From contig NZ_CP094657.1 in NCBI RefSeq assembly GCF_023920705.1, forward strand, positions 3,534,001-3,598,000: a DNA stretch of 64,000 nt, read 5' to 3'. The DNA is from Acinetobacter sp. XS-4 (GTDB taxonomy: Bacteria; Pseudomonadota; Gammaproteobacteria; Pseudomonadales; Moraxellaceae). Under the pieces are notes generated by a model, which saw nothing but the letters and a program-made list of their open reading frames with translations, searched no databases and was not told the DNA's origin. Below, piece by piece: positions 9,160 to 18,524 of this stretch (its first letter is position 1; each line of letters starts with the position of its first letter). The position numbers and the translations under genes were made by a program.

Positions 9160-10619
9160 TGCGTTGGCCCAAAAACAACTTGGCTTAAATCGCGTTGTAC
9201 CCGCTTACGTTTTAAAATTGGATGATCGCCCGTCACGCCTGCTTCTGAAGCAGTCGCTTTTTCAACAAATCGACCTACAGCCTGATCTTGTCTAGTACGT
9301 TCTTTTTTCCCACGGCGAGTGCGTGGTTCCGGAATATCAACCAAAGGTTCAATTTCCGTGTCAACTTTATTATTTTCAATAGGCTCAGCGGCAGCTTTAC
9401 GACGGTTTCTAGCTTTCTGACGATTATATTGGCTGATAGCAGCTTCTTTTTCGTCATTTGACATTTCTTGGTAAGCTTCCCACCAGCTTCCCATTCCTTG
9501 TGTTGCGTCATCACCTGACTTTTCACGAAGTAATAAGAAGTCAAAACCAGCACGGAAGCGAGCATGCCCTGCCAATGCTTCTATTTGCTGTGGTTTTGGA
9601 TTAAGCAAACGAGTCTGCATTTCCCAAACTTCACGAATAAAAGTTTCTGCAAAACGAGGAATAACAGTACGTGTTGCTTGACGTTTTAAAACATCTAAAC
9701 CTGCTTGCGCACGGGCTTCAGCCGGCACAACACCTTTAGATAAATAAAATTCACAACGCTCTAAAAATGGTTGCCACAATAACACTGCATAGAAAAACGC
9801 AGGATTAATGGTTTTACCTACTTGTATACGTTGATCTGTATTCTTTGCTGCTCTTAAAATAAATGGAGTGAGATTAGGCTGAATATCGGCAAAAAGTTGC
9901 TTCCAAACACCAAACTCAATCAACATTGGCAAAACACGCGCCAAATGTCCCATTGTGAAAAGCTTTTGAGATTCATCATACAAACGATGCGGAGAGACAT
10001 CACGCAATAATTGCGTCATTTCTGCATTAAAGATATCGAGAATATTTGAATCAATCTTGAAATTTAGCTTGGCTGCAAAACGTAGAGTACGCAGCATACG
10101 CACTGGGTCTTCTTCAAAACGCTGTGCTGGATCACCTAATAAACGTAGAGTTTTATTTTTAACATCGTCCATCGCTTTGCAGAAGTCGAGCACAATACTC
10201 TTACGTGGTTGGTAATATAACGTATTGATTGAAAAATCACGGCGAGCAAAGTCTTGTTCGATGGTACCCCAGTTATTGTCACGTAAAATCATGCCAGAGG
10301 CACTCGTAACTGCTTTTTTAGGAGGGGCACGGAATGTTGCAACTTCAATAAGCTCACGCCCTGAATAGACATGTGCCAATTCAAATCGACGACCAATGAT
10401 TCGGCAACGTCTGCCAAAAACTTCTTTAATTTGAGAAGGTGTCGCGTTGGTGACTGCATCGAAATCTTTAGGATTAAACCCTAGCATTAAATCACGGACA
10501 CCACCCCCAACAATATAAGCTTCATAGCCAGCTTTAGTCAGGCTATCGATCACATCTAAAATCGAAGAAGGAAGTTGGGCTGTGGACAAACCACATTTTG
10601 ACGCTCGCAAGGTTTGCAA
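9156..10619 (-). CDS. pcnB: poly(A) polymerase I, TTG start
   Basis: 487 residues. It adds poly(A) to RNA 3' ends and promotes decay. The nucleotidyltransferase core has YIVGGGVRDLMLG followed by PKDFDAVTNATP, the carboxylates of the active site, then RRDFSINTLYY and the RNA-binding helical domain (DPVRMLRTLRFAAKL). The C-terminal tail after residue 390 is basic (KARNRRKAAAE, TRRGKKERT), as expected for an RNA enzyme. The only plausible start is TTG at 10619: an in-frame stop lies 21 bases upstream and the first in-frame ATG would delete the active site. An AGGA lies 11 bases upstream. It is the first gene of the pcnB-to-darP run. Confidence 0.93.
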   Translation of the reverse strand: MQTLRASKCGLSTAQLPSSILDVIDSLTKAGYEAYIVGGGVRDLMLGFNPKDFDAVTNATPSQIKEVFGRRCRIIGRRFELAHVYSGRELIEVATFRAPPKKAVTSASGMILRDNNWGTIEQDFARRDFSINTLYYQPRKSIVLDFCKAMDDVKNKTLRLLGDPAQRFEEDPVRMLRTLRFAAKLNFKIDSNILDIFNAEMTQLLRDVSPHRLYDESQKLFTMGHLARVLPMLIEFGVWKQLFADIQPNLTPFILRAAKNTDQRIQVGKTINPAFFYAVLLWQPFLERCEFYLSKGVVPAEARAQAGLDVLKRQATRTVIPRFAETFIREVWEMQTRLLNPKPQQIEALAGHARFRAGFDFLLLREKSGDDATQGMGSWWEAYQEMSNDEKEAAISQYNRQKARNRRKAAAEPIENNKVDTEIEPLVDIPEPRTRRGKKERTRQDQAVGRFVEKATASEAGVTGDHPILKRKRVQRDLSQVVFGPTQ

Positions 10620-10665
10620 AAGACGCTGTCTCCTACGTCAGTACGTAAATAACAAGTTGTCGCTA

Positions 10666-10694
10666 ATCATAGCTCTAACGCACACAAAGGGCAA
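10666..10694 (-). promoter_or_regulatory. predicted sigma-70 promoter for pcnB
   Basis: On the minus strand, TTGCCC (10694-10689) and TATGAT (10671-10666) are separated by exactly 17 bases, with pcnB starting 46 bases downstream. Assigned by eye from consensus similarity. Confidence 0.5.
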
Positions 10695-10744
10695 TTTGAT
10701 TCTCTGTAGTTTGCGCATGAAATGACAATTGACAAACACATGAT

Positions 10745-11149
10745 TTATAAACTCAACCGCGTTTTATTCTTTTCAAAAATGGCTGGACCTATGCCCTTTA
10801 CGTTTTTAAATTCATCAATATTTTTAAAGCCGCCATTCTTTTGACGGTATTCTACAATCGCCTGAGCCTTTTTCTCACCAATCCCTTTTAGCTTTTGAAG
10901 CTCCTCAATATTAGCCTGGTTTAAATGCACTTGCCCTGAAGCATCAGTCATGTTTGAACTTTTTGAAACATTAGAATGAGAGGAGTGTTGCATGCTCAAC
11001 TTCTGATCATACATCTGCTGTTTCGCCTTCCACTCCTTAAAATTTTGATCAAAAGATTGAGCCTGAACAAAGGTTGATGAAATCAGGCTCCAAAATAAAA
11101 TAATAAAAATATAAGACTTACTCTTCCAAAGACTCATGTTTAGCTGCAT
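10745..11149 (-). CDS. secreted ComEA-like helix-hairpin-helix protein
   Basis: 134 residues. An N-terminal hydrophobic segment (about 11-30, ending TFVQAQS) looks like a Sec signal peptide. A low-complexity linker follows, and the last 60 residues form two helix-hairpin-helix motifs (LQKLKGIGEKKA and FKNVKGIGPAIF) typical of ComEA, the periplasmic DNA receptor that pulls transforming DNA inwards. Acinetobacter species are often naturally competent, so that role is plausible but inferred. The ATG at 11149 has GGGG about 7 bases upstream; the ATG at 11137 has no such site. The start lies inside the 3' end of mazG (32-base overlap). Confidence 0.8.
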   Translation of the reverse strand: MQLNMSLWKSKSYIFIILFWSLISSTFVQAQSFDQNFKEWKAKQQMYDQKLSMQHSSHSNVSKSSNMTDASGQVHLNQANIEELQKLKGIGEKKAQAIVEYRQKNGGFKNIDEFKNVKGIGPAIFEKNKTRLSL

Positions 11150-11924
11150 GTGTTTTTTCCCCTAAACGTAACTGCCGCTTTGCCTGATTCCACAATTCAT
11201 CCATTTCAGACAAGGTCATGTCCTCTAATGTTCTTTGCTGTTTTCGCGCTTGATCTTCAATAAAAGCAAAACGGCTTCTAAATTTATGTATTGTTGATAA
11301 AAGTGATGTTTCACTTGAAATCGCGAGTTTACGTCCAACATTGACTAATGAAAACAGACAATCTCCAAATTCATCTTGAATTTCATCAATATTTTGATTT
11401 TTTAGTGCTTGCTTAAACTCATCTAGCTCTTCTTCTAGTTTTCCATAAGTATCTTCTACGGTTTCAAAGTCAAACCCAACTTTTGCGACATTTTCTTGAA
11501 TTTCTTGTGCCTGCAATAGAGCTGGTCCATGCTTAATTTCGTCCAATCTTGATTGGGGCTTGCCTTGTTTTTCTTGTTGTTTAATTTGTTTCCATAACTC
11601 ACTTACTTGTTCTGGCGTTAAATTATTAAATTGATTTGCCTGAAAAACATGTGGATGACGGCGTATTAACTTTTCACTTATTGCTTCAACAACATCTTGA
11701 AAATTAAAAGCACCTTGCTCACTAAACATTTGTGATTGAAAAACAACTTGTAATAACAAATCACCTAGCTCATTTCTAATTTCATCAATGTCACCTTGAC
11801 GAATGGCAGCCTCAACTTCATATGCTTCTTCAATCGCATACTTGGTAAGAGTCATGGGGGTTTGAGCTTGATCCCACGGACATTTTTCTCGTAACTCTTG
11901 CATGATTTTAAGCAATTTATCCAT
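11118..11924 (-). CDS. mazG: nucleoside triphosphate pyrophosphohydrolase MazG
   Basis: 268 residues with two MazG folds. The first has KCPWDQAQTP and EEAYEVEAAI...NELGDLL, the second EEELDEFKQAL...DEFGDCLFS; the EExxE and ExxD residues bind magnesium. It hydrolyses NTPs to NMP and pyrophosphate, sanitising the pool, and in E. coli lowers ppGpp. A TTG at 11936 would extend it by four residues, but GAGGG seven bases before the ATG at 11924 supports the shorter form. relA is 1 kb away, separated here by an SDR gene on the other strand. Confidence 0.95.
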   Translation of the reverse strand: MDKLLKIMQELREKCPWDQAQTPMTLTKYAIEEAYEVEAAIRQGDIDEIRNELGDLLLQVVFQSQMFSEQGAFNFQDVVEAISEKLIRRHPHVFQANQFNNLTPEQVSELWKQIKQQEKQGKPQSRLDEIKHGPALLQAQEIQENVAKVGFDFETVEDTYGKLEEELDEFKQALKNQNIDEIQDEFGDCLFSLVNVGRKLAISSETSLLSTIHKFRSRFAFIEDQARKQQRTLEDMTLSEMDELWNQAKRQLRLGEKTHAAKHESLEE

Positions 11925-12036
11925 GGTAACCCTCAAGTTTAAAAAGTCGGTCAGTTAAACTAAGATTTTAATTTGTTATGATCAAAATCAAAGCGATTAA
12001 ATCAGTCGCACTATTGTACTGACAAAGAGAAAAAAG

Positions 12037-12810
12037 ATGAGACACAGTATTCTGATTAGTGGTGCCGCTCAAGGTATTGGGGCTGAAATTGCACGCGTAT
12101 TCTACAAACAAGGATATAAAGTAGGCATTTATGATATTAATGAATCGCTTGCTCAAGAATTGGCAAATGACCTAGGGGCAAATGCCCGTGCCGGCTACCT
12201 GGATGTAAGTGATTACAGCCAGTGGCAACACATATTAAAAGAATTTACCGACTGGGCTGGTGAACTCAATATTTTGGTAAATAATGCCGGTATTTTATAT
12301 TCTGGTGCATTTGAAACAACTGATATTAAAGCTCACCAAAGAACAATAAATATTAATGTAAACGGTGTTATCAATGGCTGTCACGCTGCGCTCCCCTATT
12401 TAAAGCAAGCGTCTTTTGCACGCGTTATCAATCTTTCTTCAGCTTCTGCAATTTATGGGCAAGCTGATTTAATTTCTTATTCTGCCAGTAAATTTGCCGT
12501 TCGCGGAATTACTGAAGGTTTGGATGTGGAATGGAAAAAATATGGTATTCGCGTTTTAGATGTGATGCCGCTATTTGTGCAAACTGCAATGGTTAAGGGT
12601 ATGGATGCAGGCACAATTCAAAATATGGGAGTAGATTTAACTCCAAATGATATTGCTCAACAGGTACTTACGCTTGTAGAGAAAAAGGCTCATTTCTGGA
12701 CGCCTACTCACACTCCAGTTGGCATAAAAACTAAACTGCTTTATCAACTCTCGACTTTAAGCCCTCAGTTTTTAAATCGGCTGACTAACATTTATTTATC
12801 GAGAAAATAA
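12037..12810 (+). CDS. short-chain dehydrogenase/reductase
   Basis: 257-residue classical SDR. The dinucleotide-binding motif is SGAAQGIG (residues 8-15), NNAGILYSG follows near 84, and the catalytic Ser-Tyr-Lys set is SSASAIYG with YSASKFAV. The PLFVQTAM segment follows. Substrate unknown. It is a single plus-strand gene inserted between mazG and relA, which lie side by side in some relatives. An AGAG-type ribosome site precedes ATG 12037. Confidence 0.85.
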   Translation: MRHSILISGAAQGIGAEIARVFYKQGYKVGIYDINESLAQELANDLGANARAGYLDVSDYSQWQHILKEFTDWAGELNILVNNAGILYSGAFETTDIKAHQRTININVNGVINGCHAALPYLKQASFARVINLSSASAIYGQADLISYSASKFAVRGITEGLDVEWKKYGIRVLDVMPLFVQTAMVKGMDAGTIQNMGVDLTPNDIAQQVLTLVEKKAHFWTPTHTPVGIKTKLLYQLSTLSPQFLNRLTNIYLSRK

Positions 12811-12819
12811 TCCAATATA

Positions 12820-12847
12820 AAAAAGGCTGTCATTTGACAGCCTTTTT
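12820..12847. terminator. bidirectional terminator between SDR and relA
   Basis: GGCTGTC (12825-12831) pairs with GACAGCC (12836-12842) around ATTT, flanked by A5 and T5 runs. It ends both convergent transcripts. Confidence 0.9.
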
Positions 12848-12858
12848 ACTCAATTTAT

Positions 12859-15165
12859 TTAAACACCTTGAATCATGCGTCGCGCACTAATAATTCCAGG
12901 CTGTTGCTCTAAGCGAGCCAATAAACGAGATAGCTGCGCCAATCCTTTCACCTCAATTAACAACTTCATATTGGCAATACCATCTGCCTCAGAAATTGTA
13001 TTAACCTGACGAATATTGATTTGGTCAGAGAAAATCACTTGAGTTAAGTCTTTAAGCAGACCACGACGATCATAAGCTTCCACCACAATTTGAACGCTTT
13101 GACCACGCGTTGGCTGCATTTCCCAATCAGCTTCAACAGCACGCTCTGGTTCTTGCTTAATCATACGCTGATAGTCTGAACAAATGACTTTGTGGATGCT
13201 AACACCACGGTTCAAAGTAATATATCCAGCGATTGACTCACCATGTACAGGCTGACAGCACTGCGCGATGTGCAACTCTACATTGTCTAAACCATCAATT
13301 AAAATTCCATGTGCCGATAACGTATGGCTAGCACGTGGATTTAATGCTGGTTTAAGCACTAGTTCAGGTTCATCCTGATCTAAATGCATTTGACGGTTCA
13401 CCTGATTAATCAAGGCATGTAAGCTAATATCACCGCTTACTAGACTCACCAAAATGTCATCACCCGTTTTTACGTTAAAATGTGATGAGTAATCATTTAG
13501 GTCGATACTTTTTGGGTGAATCGCTAGACGAGCTAACTCTTTATTAAGAAGTTCACGGCCAACTTCAAGATTTTTACTACGATCTTGCTGTCTAAACCAA
13601 TGACGCAGCTTGTCACGGGCACGAGAGGTTTTAATATAACCCAAAGAATTCACCAACCAATCTCGGTTTGGATCACGATCTTTTTTAGTTAAAATCTCAA
13701 CCTGTTCACCCGTTTTTAAAGTATAGGTAAGTGGAACATAACGCTGGTTAACTCGCGCTGCGTAACACTTGTTCCCTACTTCCGTATGTACATGATAAGC
13801 AAAATCTAAAACTGTTGAGCCACGTGGCAATTCCTTAATATCACCATCACGACTAAAAACGTAAATCTTCTCAAAGCCTTCAAAGTCTTGTAACTGTTCA
13901 AAGCCTTCTGTTTCATCTTCATTTTGATGTACCGTCGTTTCATTGCGCTCTTGATAATGCTCTAAAACAGCACGCAATGAATGCAAACGATGATTAAAGG
14001 AATGGTCAGTATTCTTTGAACCTTCCTTATAGTTAAAGTGCGAACATACGCCTAATTCCGCTTCGTCATGCATCTCATGAGTACGAATTTGTACTTCAAG
14101 GGATTTATTCTCGGCAATTACAGCAGTATGCAAAGAGCGATAACCATTTGCTTTCGGGTTGGTAATATAGTCATCAAACTGATGAGGAATATGACGCCAG
14201 ATTTGATGAACGATACCCAAAGAGTGGTAGCACTCAGGGACACTATTAACCAACACACGTAAAGCACGAATATCATAAAGCTGATCAAAACTCAGGTTTT
14301 TGCTTTTCATTTTTCGATAAATCGAATAAATGTGTTTTGCTCGACCTGTAATTTCTGACTCGATTCCGTAAGACGCTAACTCATTTTTTAAACGGTCGAT
14401 CACGAACTGAATATAATGTTCACGTTCTAAACGTTTTTCATTCAGTAATGATGCAATTTCTTTATAACGATCTGGAGCTAAATAGCGAAAAGCGAGATCT
14501 TCAAGTTCCCATTTAAGCTGAGCAATACCGAGTCGATGTGCTAATGGCGAATAAATAGTAAGAATTTCACGTGCTACGCGTTCTTGACGCTCACGAGATG
14601 AATTTGCCAGTTCTCGTAAAGAATAAGTACGTTCAGCAAGTTTAATTAAAACAACACGAACATCTTCGGTAACCGAAATCAGCATTTTATAAATGCCACT
14701 TAAATGTTCTCGTTGATTGTTATTAAAGTGATCTTCTAACCGTTTATTTTTCTCAATGAGTTCCGAGAGCTTACCCATTGCCAAAGCGCCTTTGACAAGG
14801 TTATAGACCTGATCTCCAAATTTCTTTTTGACTTCTTCTATATCAGTAATGTCTTCACGCACACTACGATAGAGCATGGCTGCCGATAGAGTATCTTCAT
14901 CTACATGGAGATGTGCCAAAATGTCGGCCATTCCAACGCCAGTAGCGAAAGTATTGGAACGATGATTAACCGTTGAATCTAACTCTTTTTGCAGGGTTAA
15001 ATGAGCAACCTGCTCAAGTTGTTCAAGCTTCGCCCCATCTAATATTTCACGCACCCGATCCAACCATGAGGCTAAACCGATTTGCGTTTCGGCGGCATGC
15101 TCTACAGTCGTTTCCTCAGACAACTCAGTTAGTTGCTCAGGTAACTGTTCACGTACTGTGACCAT
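12859..15165 (-). CDS. relA: (p)ppGpp synthetase RelA (degenerate HD domain)
   Basis: 768 residues: pseudo-HD domain (about 50-210), synthetase domain (about 250-390, with ANGYRSLHTAV), TGS (about 430-490, FSRDGDIKELPRG), a Cys-containing region (AQCCQPVHGESIAGY) and a C-terminal ACT domain. Where bifunctional SpoT has HDVVED, this protein reads YRSVRED, and the RLHNMRTL-type helix reads RTYSLREL, so the hydrolase site has lost its metal ligands. It is therefore read as the ribosome-dependent synthetase only, like E. coli RelA. The ATG at 15165 has a GAGGAGA site. It lies 30 bases after rlmD in the cysM-exonuclease-rlmD-relA run. Confidence 0.94.
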   Translation of the reverse strand: MVTVREQLPEQLTELSEETTVEHAAETQIGLASWLDRVREILDGAKLEQLEQVAHLTLQKELDSTVNHRSNTFATGVGMADILAHLHVDEDTLSAAMLYRSVREDITDIEEVKKKFGDQVYNLVKGALAMGKLSELIEKNKRLEDHFNNNQREHLSGIYKMLISVTEDVRVVLIKLAERTYSLRELANSSRERQERVAREILTIYSPLAHRLGIAQLKWELEDLAFRYLAPDRYKEIASLLNEKRLEREHYIQFVIDRLKNELASYGIESEITGRAKHIYSIYRKMKSKNLSFDQLYDIRALRVLVNSVPECYHSLGIVHQIWRHIPHQFDDYITNPKANGYRSLHTAVIAENKSLEVQIRTHEMHDEAELGVCSHFNYKEGSKNTDHSFNHRLHSLRAVLEHYQERNETTVHQNEDETEGFEQLQDFEGFEKIYVFSRDGDIKELPRGSTVLDFAYHVHTEVGNKCYAARVNQRYVPLTYTLKTGEQVEILTKKDRDPNRDWLVNSLGYIKTSRARDKLRHWFRQQDRSKNLEVGRELLNKELARLAIHPKSIDLNDYSSHFNVKTGDDILVSLVSGDISLHALINQVNRQMHLDQDEPELVLKPALNPRASHTLSAHGILIDGLDNVELHIAQCCQPVHGESIAGYITLNRGVSIHKVICSDYQRMIKQEPERAVEADWEMQPTRGQSVQIVVEAYDRRGLLKDLTQVIFSDQINIRQVNTISEADGIANMKLLIEVKGLAQLSRLLARLEQQPGIISARRMIQGV

Positions 15166-15195
15166 ACCATTCTCCTCAATATGTAACTCATGTTT

Positions 15196-16587
15196 TTAAT
15201 CGTTTATCTCTTGAATTTTTTCAAATAGTGCAATGGATTCAACATGTTCTGTGTGCGTAAACATGTCCATCACAGCTGCTTTTTTTAACTGGTAACCATG
15301 TTGGACCAAAACACCCGCATCCCTTGCCAGTGTAGCTGGATCACATGATACATAAACGATTCTTTTTGCTCCAAAATTTGATACATACTGCATAATTTCA
15401 TATGCACCAGCACGAGGAGGATCAATCAATAATGCATCAAATCCTTGATTTGCCCAAGAATGATGCGAAAAATCTTTTGTTAAATCTTGTGAAAAGAAGG
15501 TTGCCTGCACCAAACTATTGCATTTTGCATTAGCTGTTGCCCGCCTCACCATTTCTTCACTCCCTTCCACACCAACAACCTGACCACTCTCACCAACACA
15601 TCGTGCTAACGGGAGTGAGAAATTGCCTAAACCGCAAAATAGATCAAGTACCTTTTCACCTGATTGCAATTGAAGCAATTCACATGCCAATTGAACCATT
15701 TGTTCATTTACTGTGGCATTGACCTGAGTAAAATCCAATGGCGAAAAAGCAAAATTTACATTAAACCGCTCTAAGGCATAGTGTAAACGTAAAGCACCTT
15801 TTTCATCATCAATACGATGAATACTTTCAGGCCCCTTAGGCTGCAAATACAATTGCCACCCTTTGTCTAACGCAAATTGCTTTAATTGGTTGACATCAGA
15901 ATTGTTTAATTTTTCTACATGACGAACCAATAAAGAAATTTCATGATCACCTTTTGCTAATTCTACATGACCTATATGCGCTTTGCCTTTTAGACTTTGG
16001 AGTAAAATGCGCAGCTCAGGCAAGCTATCTGATAGTTTTTTATCCAAAACACTACAACTATGGATAGAAGTTAAACGATTACTACGATGTTCACGAAACC
16101 CCATAATTAAGCGATCTGGCTTTGGCAGATAACGCACTCCTATTCGAGCACGACGACGATAATCACTTTGTAAAGATCGAATCGGATCTAACCACTGTTC
16201 AGGTTGAATGCCTGCAAAGTGCTGTAGATGCGATTGCAGTACACTTTGCTTTAAGCGGATTTGTTCATCAGGATGGATATGCTGCATGCTACAGCCACCG
16301 CAAATACCATAATGAGGACAAATTGCATCTATACGATGAGTTGAAGGTTCTCCTAACAACTGCACCATCTCAGCTTCTTCAAGACGCTTCGCTTGATGGG
16401 TAATCTGAGCCTTTACAGTTTCTCCGGGCAATGCATAACGAATAAAAACTTTCTTGCCATGCTTATCTGCTGGATGATCAGAATGAGAACCATAATGCGC
16501 AATTCCCCGCCCCTCATGAGAAAGTGTTTCAACTTGAAAAATATATTCAGGTTGTTGAGGCTTGCGAGATTTGGCTTGTTGTTTCAA
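15196..16587 (-). CDS. rlmD: 23S rRNA (uracil-1939-C5)-methyltransferase
   Basis: 463 residues. N-terminal TRAM-like domain, then an iron-sulfur motif [15 protein letters not shown], the SAM-binding [16 protein letters not shown] and the catalytic cysteine in [12 protein letters not shown]. The enzyme makes m5U1939 in 23S rRNA. The start is TTG at 16587: the upstream frame has a TAG four codons before it and no ATG, and the family N-terminus (KQQAKSRKP) follows directly. It begins nine bases after the exonuclease stop. Confidence 0.95.
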   Translation of the reverse strand: MKQQAKSRKPQQPEYIFQVETLSHEGRGIAHYGSHSDHPADKHGKKVFIRYALPGETVKAQITHQAKRLEEAEMVQLLGEPSTHRIDAICPHYGICGGCSMQHIHPDEQIRLKQSVLQSHLQHFAGIQPEQWLDPIRSLQSDYRRRARIGVRYLPKPDRLIMGFREHRSNRLTSIHSCSVLDKKLSDSLPELRILLQSLKGKAHIGHVELAKGDHEISLLVRHVEKLNNSDVNQLKQFALDKGWQLYLQPKGPESIHRIDDEKGALRLHYALERFNVNFAFSPLDFTQVNATVNEQMVQLACELLQLQSGEKVLDLFCGLGNFSLPLARCVGESGQVVGVEGSEEMVRRATANAKCNSLVQATFFSQDLTKDFSHHSWANQGFDALLIDPPRAGAYEIMQYVSNFGAKRIVYVSCDPATLARDAGVLVQHGYQLKKAAVMDMFTHTEHVESIALFEKIQEIND

Positions 16588-16596
16588 AGGATGAAC

Positions 16597-17415
16597 CTAA
16601 AAATCTGAAGAGTTAAAATAGTGTGAAGTAAATTCACTATGTTTTGAGGTACGTTCCCATACTTCAAGAAAATCTGCTTGCTGAGGAATATTTTTCAAAT
16701 AATCAATACTAGAGCTTACCCAATCATTATGTTCATCTACTGTTAATTGTCCTTTTAATAACAACCAACGTACATAGACAAACCATGTATTGAGCACATC
16801 CCCTTCACAATAGCTAGTCAATTTTAACCACTGCTGATTACGAACATATTCTGGTACATGATAACCCGATTCACCACGCTTACCCGGCAAACCTAAAATG
16901 CAGGCGATATCATCAAGTTTTTGAAAATTACGACCATTAAACATTGCCATCACATCCATTAAATCAATGTGGCGATGGTGATAACGGTTTTGGTAATTAT
17001 TAAAACGCTTCTGGCTATCAATCTCACCTTGATCAAATAAGCCTGGTGCAGAAAGCCCATGATACATTGCGCGAAATAGAATAACGGGTAAATCAAATTG
17101 TGAGCCGTTCCAACTCACTAGAGTTGGATGACGCTTATCAAAAATTGATAAGAATTTCTGCAAAATTTCAGCTTCAGAATATTGTTCCCTGCTAAAAGAA
17201 AACAATCGAAAACCTGACTCATCAATCCATAGTCCAGAAATACAAACAATTTCATGCAAAGGTAAGCGCTGAAAATCCATGCCTGATTCTTGACGACGCA
17301 ATTTAGTCAATGCTTGTTCTACATCAGCCTCTGGCAAATCAAGATGATATAAATGCGCTCCCGCTTTTAAATCAGTTAAAGTTTCAATATCAAAAACTAA
17401 GGTAGGGAAACGCAT
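16597..17415 (-). CDS. predicted 3'-5' exonuclease (DnaQ-like fold, PolB-exo2 family)
   Basis: 272 residues with the DEDD exonuclease pattern: FDIET (Asp9, Glu11), SWNGSQFDLPV (ExoII Asp) and SYCEGDVLNT with the final Asp. The family resembles the exonuclease domain of family B DNA polymerases but stands alone; its cellular role is unknown to me. A TTG at 17427 gives a slightly longer frame, but GAGAG just before the ATG at 17415 and the family start MRFPTLVFD favour the shorter form. It sits between cysM (22-base gap) and rlmD. Confidence 0.82.
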   Translation of the reverse strand: MRFPTLVFDIETLTDLKAGAHLYHLDLPEADVEQALTKLRRQESGMDFQRLPLHEIVCISGLWIDESGFRLFSFSREQYSEAEILQKFLSIFDKRHPTLVSWNGSQFDLPVILFRAMYHGLSAPGLFDQGEIDSQKRFNNYQNRYHHRHIDLMDVMAMFNGRNFQKLDDIACILGLPGKRGESGYHVPEYVRNQQWLKLTSYCEGDVLNTWFVYVRWLLLKGQLTVDEHNDWVSSSIDYLKNIPQQADFLEVWERTSKHSEFTSHYFNSSDF

Positions 17416-17437
17416 TATTTCTCTCAATTATGAGTTA

Positions 17438-18352
17438 TCAGTCCTGTACTGAAAACAATCCTGTAGACAAGTAGCGGTCGCCACGGTCACAGATAATGCA
17501 AACAATAACAGCATCTGGATTTTCTTCTGCAATTTTAATGGATGCCCACACCGCCCCACCAGAAGATGTACCTGCACTAATTCCTTCCTGACGTGCTAAA
17601 CGGCGAGCCATTTTTTCCGCTTCAATTTGCGGAATATCCATAATTTGATCAACACGTTTTGGATCGAAAATCGTAGGTAAGTATTCTTGTGGCCAACGAC
17701 GAATCCCAGCAATATTTGAACCTTCAGAAGGCTGTAAACCAATAATTTGAATATCTGGATTTTGTTCTTTTAAATATTTTGAAATTCCCATGATGGTACC
17801 GGTTGTACCCATTGAACTTACAAAATGGGTAATCTTTCCACCTGTTTGCTTCCAGATTTCAGGGCCAGTGGTGAGGTAATGCGCTTCGACATTATCTGGA
17901 TTGCCAAACTGATTGAGGACCAAACCTAGACCTTCAGCTTGCATTTGCAAAGCCATATCTCGTGCAGCTTCCATATTCGGCGCTTCAATCAATTCTGCAC
18001 CATAAGCACGCATAGCATCCTTACGCTCCTGACTTGAATTCCCTGGCATGATTAATTTCATTTTATAACCACGCATGGCTGCAACCATTGCCAAAGCAAT
18101 ACCTGTGTTCCCACTGGTTGCTTCAATCAAGGTGTCACCTGGCTTAATTTGACCGCGTTTTTCTGCCTGCATAATCATGTTATATGCAGGACGGTCTTTT
18201 ACAGAACCTGCCGGATTATTACCTTCTAACTTTGCCAAAACTGTCGCTTGCGTATGAGAAGCTAAACGCTGCAAACGAACTAGAGGTGTATTACCTACAT
18301 AGTGATCTAACAAAAATTCGTCGGCTAAAAAGTCAGGTTGTGTATTACTCAT
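17438..18352 (-). CDS. cysM: cysteine synthase B (O-acetylserine sulfhydrylase)
   Basis: 304 residues, PLP-dependent. The Schiff-base lysine is Lys52 in NPAGSVKDRPA; the phosphate-binding loop is SSMGTTGTIMG and SAGTSSGGA follows. CysM makes cysteine from O-acetylserine and sulfide, and can use thiosulfate. A GTG at 18361 is possible, but AGGTG seven bases before the ATG at 18352 supports that start. It is the first gene of the run to relA and is divergent from gacS, the order also known from Pseudomonas. Confidence 0.95.
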   Translation of the reverse strand: MSNTQPDFLADEFLLDHYVGNTPLVRLQRLASHTQATVLAKLEGNNPAGSVKDRPAYNMIMQAEKRGQIKPGDTLIEATSGNTGIALAMVAAMRGYKMKLIMPGNSSQERKDAMRAYGAELIEAPNMEAARDMALQMQAEGLGLVLNQFGNPDNVEAHYLTTGPEIWKQTGGKITHFVSSMGTTGTIMGISKYLKEQNPDIQIIGLQPSEGSNIAGIRRWPQEYLPTIFDPKRVDQIMDIPQIEAEKMARRLARQEGISAGTSSGGAVWASIKIAEENPDAVIVCIICDRGDRYLSTGLFSVQD

Positions 18353-18524
18353 GATCAACACCTATATCGAGGTGGGCCTATTGTATGAAAAAATGCTCGG
18401 TACTGCACCCATTTCAATATGCTTTTTCATGAAAGTGATTAAAGCTCGGTCATTTATAAAATGCCGTCTGTTTTAAAATAAAGCGTGATAAGATGCCGTA
18501 CAGAGAGATAAATCTGATGTAGCC